DNA of 10,358 bases from JBEISR01 sp044337705 (GTDB taxonomy: Bacteria; Planctomycetota; Planctomycetia; Pirellulales; Pirellulaceae). The DNA is taken from assembly GCA_044337705.1 (NCBI GenBank), contig JBIINB010000150.1, forward strand, positions 1 through 10,358, in the 5' to 3' direction. The notes beneath the pieces are model-generated. The model was not told the origin of the DNA and made no database searches. It saw only the letters and a program-made list of their open reading frames with translations. Of the stretch, positions 1-6,298 are shown piece by piece; the first letter of the stretch is position 1, and each line of letters starts with the position of its first letter. The position numbers were made by a program, and so were the translations under genes.

Positions 1-1
1 G

Positions 2-223
2 AGAACCCCGGCGTCGATCGACCTCCTGCAGGTGGTCAATGCCGTCAGTCCGATTGAGCGTATCCGCCACTGTCCCTTGGGGATCAGCTCCCACACTTCG
101 CTCTGTCCGCTCCACGCTGAACTGGATAAAGCGTACGCGCAAACAGAAAAAGCTTTTGCGGGAGTCACCCTTCAGGAATTGCTTGACTCCACTAGCAAAG
201 TGAAACCGCTCTGCGAGGAATGA
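2..223 (+). CDS. Rrf2 family transcriptional regulator, C-terminal part (5' end outside window)
   Basis: This reading frame is open from the window edge to the TGA at 221-223, giving 73 codons that correspond to the end of an Rrf2-type winged-helix regulator. The fragment begins with a stretch like the family's IDLLQVVNAV segment, followed by IERIRHCPLG and SLCPLH, and ends in a long helix. In Rrf2 proteins such as IscR and NsrR, cysteines in this place bind an Fe-S cluster that senses iron-sulfur status, NO or redox state. Only two cysteines (C-x10-C) are visible here, whereas the classic members have three, so cluster binding is possible but not shown. The DNA-binding N-terminus lies outside the window. 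The gene converges on the transporter that ends at 446. The GTG at 32 lies inside the domain and is not a real start. Family assignment is from the C-terminal pattern only. Confidence 0.75.
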   Translation, partial: RTPASIDLLQVVNAVSPIERIRHCPLGISSHTSLCPLHAELDKAYAQTEKAFAGVTLQELLDSTSKVKPLCEE

Positions 224-445
224 GTACTCCCACCTTCTGCCGTTAGACCATGGGTACACGAGAACTCAGCGATTGGTTTGCTCCTAACGATCAAAAGAAC
301 CTGTCCACACGGACGCGATGCGTTCGAACTGTCAACCGGCGATCGGATTGCCTTCCGTAACTCAATTGCCCCATTTTAGGGCTTGTCCGTCGAAGGAATT
401 CCTGGCCTCAGCAAGGCGATTGGATAGGGTTGGCAAGCTTTGTAG

Positions 446-1879
446 CTACTGCGATCGCGTTAAACCAACACCCAGATAGAAGAGGACACCCCCCAGCAGA
501 ATGGCGACAGGCAAGGTGAGGATCCAGGCGAGAAGAATTTTGCGAATGGTGCTACCTTGAATTCCGGAACGATTAGCCCACATCGTCCCAGCGATGCCGG
601 AGGACAACACATGGGTGGTGCTCACGGGGGCATGAAAGAGGTCTGCCAAACCAATCGTCAATGCTGCCACCAGTTCCGCAGCGGCTCCCTGGGCGTAGGT
701 CAAATGAGTCTTGCCGATCTTCTCGGCGATGGTCACGACGATCCGCTGATAGCCGATCGTCGTACCGATTCCTAAAGCCAATGCCACGCCTAAGATAACC
801 CAATAAGGAACGTATTCAATGGCCTGCTTGAGCGGTCTCCGAAGTGGTTGAATTTCCTTTTCTAAGGCTACCGGCAGCTTCGCTGCGCTCAGATGCTTCT
901 GAAGCCGATAGATCGACTGACGAACTTTCCAGCGGTCCTCGGAGTCGATTTGACTGAGCGATTCCTTTCCGGCCAAAAGCTCGGCCATGGTCGACAATTC
1001 CCCCTGCAGCGCATGATCCTGGATACCGTGCTGCTCGATCTTGCTGGATATCGCTTCTGCGGATTGGCGTACGCTTGTCGCAAGCCCTGGCTCCCGCAAG
1101 TCCATTGCGTAATAAGCAGGAAGAAATCCGATCAGCGCCAGTAGAATCAAGCCCATTCCCTTTTGCCCATCGTTGGACCCGTGAGCAAAGCTGACTCCAC
1201 CGCACGTAGCAATCAAGACACCGCGAATCCATGACGGAGGATTGTCGCCTTCTCCCGGGGGATGGTAAAGATTCGGATTGCGAAAAAAGACTTTCATGGT
1301 CATCAACATGACTGCGGCAGCGACAAATCCTACCAGCGGTGAAAGCAGCAGTGCCTTGCCTACATCCAAAGCCTTCGACCAATTGACACCTTGTAAGTCG
1401 CCCGACGTCATCAGGCTGTTCGCTAGACCGACACCCAGGATCGAGCCAATTAGAGTGTGGGAACTTGAAACGGGAAGTCCAACCCACCAGGTCGAGAGGT
1501 TCCAAATCACCCCCGCCAAAAGCAACGCCATAACCATAACGATTGCCTTGGAACTGCTTCCCTCGATCAGGAGATCGACGGGAAGAAGATTGACGATGCT
1601 GAAAGCGACCGTGGTGCCGCCGACCAGCACCCCGAGGAAATTCATGAACCCCGAAAAAAAGACGGCAGGCGTCGGCCGAAGAGTTTTAGTGTAGATAACG
1701 GTCGTCACGGCGTTGGCCGTATCGTGAAATCCGTTGATGAACTCAAATGCAAAGGCGGTAAATAGCGCCAAACCAAGCAGCAATCGACCAGTCACGCTCA
1801 GATCGCCGAAAGCGTCCCAAAAGGTTGGGTTCATGTTCTGCTTGCCAATTCCATTCAGACAGGTGGTGGATCCCGCCAT
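446..1879 (-). CDS. pit: PiT family inorganic phosphate transporter
   Basis: This 477-residue inner-membrane protein should import inorganic phosphate (probably as a metal-phosphate or with a cation) by the low-affinity PiT/PHO4 route. Both family signatures are visible: NGFHDTANAVTT near residues 49-60, and GLADLFHAPVSTTHVLSSG near 410-428, the inverted second copy. Between them are GLPVSSSHTLIG (134-145) and SFAHGSNDGQKGMG (230-243). Hydrophobic segments run through 30-260 and 355-475. They are separated by a charged, helical, probably cytoplasmic loop at about 262-350, as in long PiT proteins. The ATG at 1879 is preceded by AGGGGG about 6 nt upstream; an alternative ATG at 1834 (MNPTFWDAF) would drop 15 residues that look non-conserved. 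The gene lies downstream of the porin on the same strand but with a 263-bp gap, so co-transcription is uncertain. No DUF47/PhoU-like partner is next to it. Confidence 0.93.
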   Translation of the reverse strand: MAGSTTCLNGIGKQNMNPTFWDAFGDLSVTGRLLLGLALFTAFAFEFINGFHDTANAVTTVIYTKTLRPTPAVFFSGFMNFLGVLVGGTTVAFSIVNLLPVDLLIEGSSSKAIVMVMALLLAGVIWNLSTWWVGLPVSSSHTLIGSILGVGLANSLMTSGDLQGVNWSKALDVGKALLLSPLVGFVAAAVMLMTMKVFFRNPNLYHPPGEGDNPPSWIRGVLIATCGGVSFAHGSNDGQKGMGLILLALIGFLPAYYAMDLREPGLATSVRQSAEAISSKIEQHGIQDHALQGELSTMAELLAGKESLSQIDSEDRWKVRQSIYRLQKHLSAAKLPVALEKEIQPLRRPLKQAIEYVPYWVILGVALALGIGTTIGYQRIVVTIAEKIGKTHLTYAQGAAAELVAALTIGLADLFHAPVSTTHVLSSGIAGTMWANRSGIQGSTIRKILLAWILTLPVAILLGGVLFYLGVGLTRSQ

Positions 1880-2023
1880 ACGACACCCCCTGATCCTGTT
1901 TCAAATCGAAATCGATGACCAGAGGAGGCATCGCAGAGGATCGCAATTTCTTCATAACTTCATTTTGGGAATGCGAGCGGAGGCGATCGCCAGCCTTTGC
2001 CCGGGACTGAAAGAATTCACTAG

Positions 2024-2091
2024 GAACCTATCCGTAAACCTGTGAAATCCTAACCCGCAGCGTAAGCAAGGGACGGTTCTCGGATAGGCTC
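2024..2091. repeat. 68-bp element with 17-bp imperfect inverted repeats
   Basis: The arms are GAACCTATCCGTAAACC (2024-2040) and the reverse complement of 2075-2091, GAGCCTATCCGAGAACC. They match at 14 of 17 positions, with eight consecutive matches in the core. The 34-bp centre carries CCCGCAGCGTAAGCAAGGG (about 2054-2072), which can itself fold weakly (CCC/GGG outer, GC/GC inner). The arms resemble IS5-like terminal repeats in general pattern (GAGCCTxTCCG), so this may be a miniature or collapsed mobile element. It also sits where a terminator for the minus-strand porin would be, but no clear T-run follows. The repeat is seen directly; its nature is inferred. Confidence 0.6.
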
Positions 2092-2142
2092 TAGGTCCCC
2101 ATCGAAGACTGGTGCAAACTGCCGTCCGACTAACAGTTGGCG

Positions 2143-3648
2143 TCAGTAATTCATTTGCGCCTGCAACCGTAAGACGCTACCGTCGAAGTTACGATAGGAG
2201 ACCTCGCTAGGTTGATTGATCGCCGTCGTGTTCACCCGATTCACCAAGGTCGCCTCGACCGTCAATTCCAGTTCCTTGAACAAGATCCATTCAAGGCCAC
2301 TAGCCAATTCGAAATTGTTTCCATAAGGAGCGTTCTTCTGAGTGGAATAGCTTCCATGCAATTGCGACCATCGCGTGTAGGGAATCAAGGTGCCACGATG
2401 CTGCGTGTCGAAAGCATACATCGCCATGACATAGCCGCCATAGAATGGCCGGCCGTGAATCATCGTCTGGTCGTCGCTTAGCCCAGGCGCTTCTCCGACA
2501 CTCCATTCCGCCTGCATCCCGAAGTCCATCGGATACCAAACAAAAGTTCCACCGATTCTTTTCTCCCAGATTCCGTCTGCTCCACCATTCTGATAGGTTC
2601 CCGACGGGATGATTGGGCTTCCAGCGCCAAGCGGACGGATCGTGTCCCCGACAATCACCAATTCCCCGCAGAGCCCCTGGACCGATGCTTCGCAGATCTG
2701 CCCCTCCCAGATTTCCCATGGCCAGGTGAGACGAGCTACGACGTGGGGCGTACTGTTAAGGTCCAGTTGAGAGCCGCCCTGACCATTGAAGAGTCCCAGG
2801 CCGAGAATTCCAAAATCCCCAGAGCCTTTGTAGCGTGCATTTTGAAGCTCGTGGAAAAGATGCTGCTTGGGTTCGGGGGTCCAATAATAGAGAACGGCTA
2901 GGTCCCGCTCATTGGGAGCGACGGCCACATTGATCGGGTCAGTGCGATCCATTGGAGCTCGGTTGGAGCTGGATTGCATGTTTTCAAAACCGAAAGGAAT
3001 CTTCGACTGACCAACTCGCAACCGATGAACCTTCTCCTTGTCGATATAAATGTCGCCATACCAATCTCGCACCTGAGCGAAGTAGGTTGAGGAAGCCTCT
3101 GAACCTCCCGGTGGTGCCACCGCTAGGTCTGGCTGGATGTAAACACCTAGGTGGGGTGCTACGTCACCTTGGATCTTTAGACGAGCGCGTCTCAAGGTCA
3201 AGCTGTCGACCTCTCCTATGCCGCGATCCCCCAGAAGCTGCGGGCTTGCGCCATCTCCTTCATCCAAAACCGCTCCGTATCGTACCTGGGTGTAGCCTCC
3301 CAGACTCAACTCTTCCCACCAGTGTTTTGCCGGTTTGCCGCCAATCGTTCCAGGGTGAACGTGGTGTCTCTCCAAACTGCCCGCCTGAACGACCGTACCG
3401 GAAGCACTTGAGTCGGAGGAAAACAAGGAGGGCAAGGTCCACGAATCCGCCTTCCAACTTCCGACCGCGAACGCCTCGGATGGAGCAAACACTGCATCGG
3501 TGCCGACGGCATCGAAAACCGATAGCTCCCCAGCGTCTTGCCCGCAAAGCTGGGAACTGAGGAGGAGGGGGGGAAAGAACATCCAGGTTTTGGGGATCCA
3601 GCGCGCGCACAGCCGCAAATACGCTAAGGGGATCTGAAAACGCATCAT
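2143..3648 (-). CDS. Phosphate-selective porin, OprP/OprO family
   Basis: The product is an outer-membrane beta-barrel of about 501 residues, likely trimeric, for diffusion of phosphate or polyphosphate as known for Pseudomonas OprP/OprO. The N-terminus has arginines and lysine before a hydrophobic run (WMFFPPLLLSSQL), then CGQDAG, consistent with a signal peptide cleaved near the CG|QD site. A low-complexity linker of roughly 70 residues leads to the barrel start at LSLGGYTQVRYG. Family-like strands follow: SLTLRRARLKIQGDVAPHLG, then RLRVGQSKIPFGFENMQSS and RDLAVLYYW, then GLGLFNGQ, and at the end SYRNFDGSVLRLQAQMNY, with a terminal aromatic residue as usual for outer-membrane proteins. The ATG at 3648 (or the adjacent 3645) is preferred over a TTG at 3663; none has a strong ribosome binding site. 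It is divergent from ppk1 and upstream of the phosphate transporter. Substrate is inferred from family and context; members may also pass other anions. Confidence 0.88.
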   Translation of the reverse strand: MMRFQIPLAYLRLCARWIPKTWMFFPPLLLSSQLCGQDAGELSVFDAVGTDAVFAPSEAFAVGSWKADSWTLPSLFSSDSSASGTVVQAGSLERHHVHPGTIGGKPAKHWWEELSLGGYTQVRYGAVLDEGDGASPQLLGDRGIGEVDSLTLRRARLKIQGDVAPHLGVYIQPDLAVAPPGGSEASSTYFAQVRDWYGDIYIDKEKVHRLRVGQSKIPFGFENMQSSSNRAPMDRTDPINVAVAPNERDLAVLYYWTPEPKQHLFHELQNARYKGSGDFGILGLGLFNGQGGSQLDLNSTPHVVARLTWPWEIWEGQICEASVQGLCGELVIVGDTIRPLGAGSPIIPSGTYQNGGADGIWEKRIGGTFVWYPMDFGMQAEWSVGEAPGLSDDQTMIHGRPFYGGYVMAMYAFDTQHRGTLIPYTRWSQLHGSYSTQKNAPYGNNFELASGLEWILFKELELTVEATLVNRVNTTAINQPSEVSYRNFDGSVLRLQAQMNY

Positions 3649-3760
3649 GATTTCGCACTGCAAACGCTTCTGCGTTGCGCCCTGATTCTAGAAGTGGAAG
3701 AAGCGCTGGGTAGAAATAGATCAGCCGTCTCAAAGGTATCGGCTGCGCAAACCCTAGCGA

Positions 3761-3787
3761 ATATTAAGTTACAACGATCTGCGTCAA
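3761..3787 (-). promoter_or_regulatory. Candidate sigma70-type promoter for the porin
   Basis: On the minus strand, TTGACG (3782-3787) is followed after 15 bp by TAATAT (3761-3766). An alternative spacing of 18 bp uses TATTCG. It lies about 115 bp upstream of the porin ATG in the divergent porin/ppk1 interval. Spacing is not ideal and planctomycete promoters are poorly defined, so this is only a candidate. I could not recognise a convincing Pho-box direct repeat in the interval. Confidence 0.25.
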
Positions 3788-3918
3788 AAATGCCGCCCGA
3801 CTCATGGTAGAGATTCCAACATCTTGGAAACTGTGAACATGGACACGGAAGGGCAGGTATCGAGCCGGCATGCGCAATCGGGGCCCGTCAGCACGATCCG
3901 ACGAGGAAACAAGCAATC

Positions 3919-5988
3919 GTGAATGCAGAGAATCGGAACCAGGACTGGGAACATCAAGTTTGGCGGCAAAGGGATTTAGGCTGGCTGGACTTCAACCAGC
4001 GTGTCCTCCATGAAGCCCGGGATCAGCGAAATCCATTGGCCGAACGTCTCAAATTTCTAGCCATCTTCTCCTCGAATCTCGATGAATTCTTCATGAAAAG
4101 GATGGAGCCGATCCTGGAGGACGAAGCGGCTTTGCGCGCCGGCAATGGCAGGGGACTGCTTGCTGAAATCCATTCGACTGTAGCTGCGGCACGTTCCGAC
4201 CAGCATGACATCTTCCGAGCGATTCAGGGGGAAATGAGAGAGGAAGGCATCGCTCTTTGCAGTTGGGAAGAAGTCGGCATGACGGAACGAATTCCACTTA
4301 CTAAACACTTCCAACGAAATATCCTTCCCATCCTGACACCACTGGCGGTAGATCCCAGCCATCCGTTTCCATTCCTTTCCAATCTATCTCTGTCCATCGG
4401 AGTCCTGCTAAGAGACTCAACTGGATCGCCTCTTAAATTCGCTAGACTGAAGATCCCTGAATCAGTTCCGGGTTGGATTCGCGTGCGCAACCAGGATGGC
4501 CCCGACAACCAGTTCCTGGCAAGCGTCTCCCTTATCCAATCGCACCTGCATATGGTCTTCCCAGGCAAAGAAATCGTCGCCGCATCCCTTTTCCGAATCA
4601 CCCGAGATGCTGAGGTAGAACTAAATGAGGAAGCAGAGGATATCCGCGCTCTAGTCTACGATCAGTTGCGAATGCGACGGTTCGAACCGGTGGTAAGAGT
4701 GGAATTGTCACCCGACCACGACCCCAAAATACGGGAGTTGCTTCAAGCGGAATTTGTACTCTTAGACGAGCAGATCGACATCGTGCCCGGGCTGATGGAG
4801 TATGGAAAACTCTGGGAAATCACTGGTCTGGGACCGGAGCGATGGAGACATTCTTCTTGGCACCCAACTGAGCCGATTGAACTGGCTTCGACGAACTTGA
4901 ATCTCTGGGATGCCATCAGGCAAAAAGACCTTCTGGTGCATCATCCTTATGAAAGCTTCGAAATGAGCGTTGTTCGTTTCATTCATGAGGCAGCCGAAGA
5001 TCCTCGAGTTCGGGCGATCAAAATGACGGTCTATCGATTGGGCGACCAGACTCCATTTGTCGATGCTTTGATGCGTGCCGCGGAATCCGGAAAACAGGTA
5101 GCCGTTCTCGTTGAGGTGAGGGCAAGGTTCGACGAAAAAAGAAATTTGCACTGGGCGGAGCAATTGGAGCGTGCTGGAGCCCATGTGATTTATGGGATGG
5201 TGGGACTCAAAACTCATTGCAAAGTCGCTTTAGTTGTTCGCGAGGAAGACCATGGCTTACAATGCTACGCTCACATCGGAACAGGAAATTACCATGTGCG
5301 CACTTCCAGCCTCTACACGGACCTAGGATTGTTCACCAGCAATCCCTCCATTACGGAAGATGTAGTCGGGTTGTTCCACTTTCTGACGGGACATTCAGCG
5401 AAAGACGATTATCGATCGTTGCTGGTATCCCCAGTCAACATGCGTCAAAGCTTCCTCGATCGATTGAATCGCGAAGTGGAAATGGCCCGTCAAGGACGCG
5501 TAGCGCGAGTCATTTTGAAGATGAATCAACTCGAGGATCGGCAGATGATATCGAGTCTGGTAGAAGCTTCTCAGCAGGGCGTCCGAGTCGACTTGATCGT
5601 GCGTGGATTCTGCTGCCTTAAGCCAAATGTGCCAGGTTACACCGAGAACATCCATGTCCGATCACTCGTAGGACGGTTTCTTGAACATGCGAGGATTTTT
5701 TGGTTCTCGTGCGGGAACATAGAACCCCTAGAAGGCGAATTCTTTATCGGATCAGCCGACTGGATGCACCGCAATCTATCTGGAAGGGTTGAGGCAGTGG
5801 TGCCGATCCTGCTGCACGAACACAAACGTAGAATCTGGGATATTTTGCAGTTGTCTTTAAACGATTGCAGGCTGGCGTGGACTATGCTCTCCGATGGCTC
5901 CTACCGGAAACTGGAACCAGAGCAGAGCAGCACCGAAGAAGGAATTGAGGGAACACAGTCAGCGTTGATGCGACGAACCCATCCATGA
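3919..5988 (+). CDS. ppk1: Polyphosphate kinase 1
   Basis: PPK1 reversibly transfers the terminal phosphate of ATP to polyphosphate, making the cell's phosphate store. At 689 residues it has the normal length. Domains in order: an N-terminal helical domain (about 14-120, DLGWLDFNQRVLHEA and FLAIFSSNLDEFFMKR), a head domain (about 125-310, with ILTPLAVDPSHPFPFLSNLS), then two phospholipase-D-like catalytic domains. Catalytic features are present: VRAIKMTVYRLGDQTPF, then GLKTHCKVALVV with H433, equivalent to the autophosphorylated histidine of E. coli PPK (H435). GTGNYHVRTSSLYTDLG follows, and FLEHARIFWF carries the second conserved histidine, H590 (E. coli H592). GSADWMHRN is the late motif. 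GTG at 3919 is the first possible start after an in-frame stop at 3808; GAGGA at 3903-3907 is a somewhat distant ribosome binding site. The last 25 residues are polar and probably disordered. It is divergent from the porin, and a shared regulatory region is plausible. Confidence 0.97.
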   Translation: MNAENRNQDWEHQVWRQRDLGWLDFNQRVLHEARDQRNPLAERLKFLAIFSSNLDEFFMKRMEPILEDEAALRAGNGRGLLAEIHSTVAAARSDQHDIFRAIQGEMREEGIALCSWEEVGMTERIPLTKHFQRNILPILTPLAVDPSHPFPFLSNLSLSIGVLLRDSTGSPLKFARLKIPESVPGWIRVRNQDGPDNQFLASVSLIQSHLHMVFPGKEIVAASLFRITRDAEVELNEEAEDIRALVYDQLRMRRFEPVVRVELSPDHDPKIRELLQAEFVLLDEQIDIVPGLMEYGKLWEITGLGPERWRHSSWHPTEPIELASTNLNLWDAIRQKDLLVHHPYESFEMSVVRFIHEAAEDPRVRAIKMTVYRLGDQTPFVDALMRAAESGKQVAVLVEVRARFDEKRNLHWAEQLERAGAHVIYGMVGLKTHCKVALVVREEDHGLQCYAHIGTGNYHVRTSSLYTDLGLFTSNPSITEDVVGLFHFLTGHSAKDDYRSLLVSPVNMRQSFLDRLNREVEMARQGRVARVILKMNQLEDRQMISSLVEASQQGVRVDLIVRGFCCLKPNVPGYTENIHVRSLVGRFLEHARIFWFSCGNIEPLEGEFFIGSADWMHRNLSGRVEAVVPILLHEHKRRIWDILQLSLNDCRLAWTMLSDGSYRKLEPEQSSTEEGIEGTQSALMRRTHP

Positions 5989-6017
5989 TGACTTCGTCGT
6001 CGCCAGACGGATAGTGT

Positions 6018-6043
6018 AGCTTCTCTTCTGTAAATTCATCGCT
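6018..6043 (+). repeat. Left copy of a 26-bp inverted repeat pair
   Basis: The 26 bases, containing TCTCTTCT and TAAATTCATCGCT, match the reverse complement of 10063-10088 at 24 of 26 positions (mismatches at the 4th and 13th bases). The two copies lie on opposite sides of the sigma-kinase operon, about 4 kb apart and in opposite orientation. A match of this length is not expected by chance in a window this size. Confidence 0.75.
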
Positions 6044-6060
6044 CCTCGCGACCGTGGTAG

Positions 6061-6070
6061 GTAGTGTCCG
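6061..6070 (+). repeat. GTAGTGTCCG word, inverted partner at 9843-9852
   Basis: The ten bases GTAGTGTCCG recur exactly in inverted orientation at 9843-9852, so the two point inward around the sigma-kinase operon. Words of this kind resemble transposon ends, but no target duplication is visible outside them. A 10-bp match alone is weak evidence. Confidence 0.4.
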
Positions 6071-6117
6071 TCAAGCGGCGCACCTTGGATTTCCAGCCAC
6101 TGGCTTTGAGTTGTTCA

Positions 6118-6143
6118 GAAGTAGGGGCCGTGGCCCCTACTTC
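6118..6143. terminator. Perfect 12-bp-arm hairpin, possible bidirectional terminator
   Basis: GAAGTAGGGGCC (6118-6129) and GGCCCCTACTTC (6132-6143) are perfect reverse complements separated by only GT. In RNA this gives a very stable GC-rich stem about 130 nt downstream of the ppk1 stop and about 155 nt downstream of the kinase stop on the other strand. There is no T-run on either side, so intrinsic termination is uncertain. It could instead be a dispersed palindromic repeat. Confidence 0.5.
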
Positions 6144-6210
6144 CCTACCATGGCGACTTTATGCGCATACCACGGGATAAAGAATGCACCTGAAATCCAG
6201 AAATTCTCTG

Positions 6211-6244
6211 CATTGCCGGCCGAGGGTGGTAGCGTACGGCAATG
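6211..6244. repeat. 8-bp inverted repeat CATTGCCG / CGGCAATG
   Basis: CATTGCCG at 6211-6218 pairs perfectly with CGGCAATG at 6237-6244 across an 18-nt loop. It lies between the ends of ppk1 and the kinase gene and may help stop or stabilise transcripts. No T-run is present. Confidence 0.35.
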
Positions 6245-6253
6245 TGCTCATGC

Positions 6254-6285
6254 AAGGTCTCCTTGAAGATGGCTCCTGAGACCTT
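6254..6285. terminator. 8-bp inverted repeat AAGGTCTC / GAGACCTT after the kinase gene
   Basis: AAGGTCTC (6254-6261) pairs perfectly with GAGACCTT (6278-6285) over a 16-nt loop, starting 13 nt past the kinase stop codon on the minus strand. The position suits a terminator of the sigma-kinase operon, but there is no T-tract. Confidence 0.35.
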
Positions 6286-6298
6286 CGCAGCTCATGCA

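Larger units (their letters stand above)
5989..6298. other. Convergent intergenic region between ppk1 and the kinase gene
   Basis: These 310 bp lie between two converging genes and hold no supportable reading frame. They contain a 14-bp word, GGATAGTGTAGCTT (6009-6022), nearly repeated at 9975-9988. A 26-bp stretch (6018-6043) recurs inverted at 10063-10088. GTAGTGTCCG (6061-6070) recurs inverted at 9843-9852. Three local inverted repeats follow (6118-6143, 6211-6244, 6254-6285), which could end transcription from either side. The concentration of repeats suggests remnants of mobile or repetitive DNA. Confidence 0.6.

Noticed and set aside
394..403. Palindrome AGGAATTCCT in the junction between the Rrf2 gene and the transporter
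   Set aside because: A lone 10-bp palindrome without repeats or a T-run is not enough for an operator or terminator call. The 222-bp junction shows nothing else that I can support.
816..1505. 229-codon open frame on the minus strand inside the phosphate transporter gene
   Set aside because: It is an alternative frame of a gene with clear PiT signatures; the translation is Ser/Arg-rich and without motifs.
2952..3560. 202-codon open frame on the plus strand opposite the porin gene
   Set aside because: It is antisense to the porin and rich in Pro, Arg and Ser with no family resemblance.
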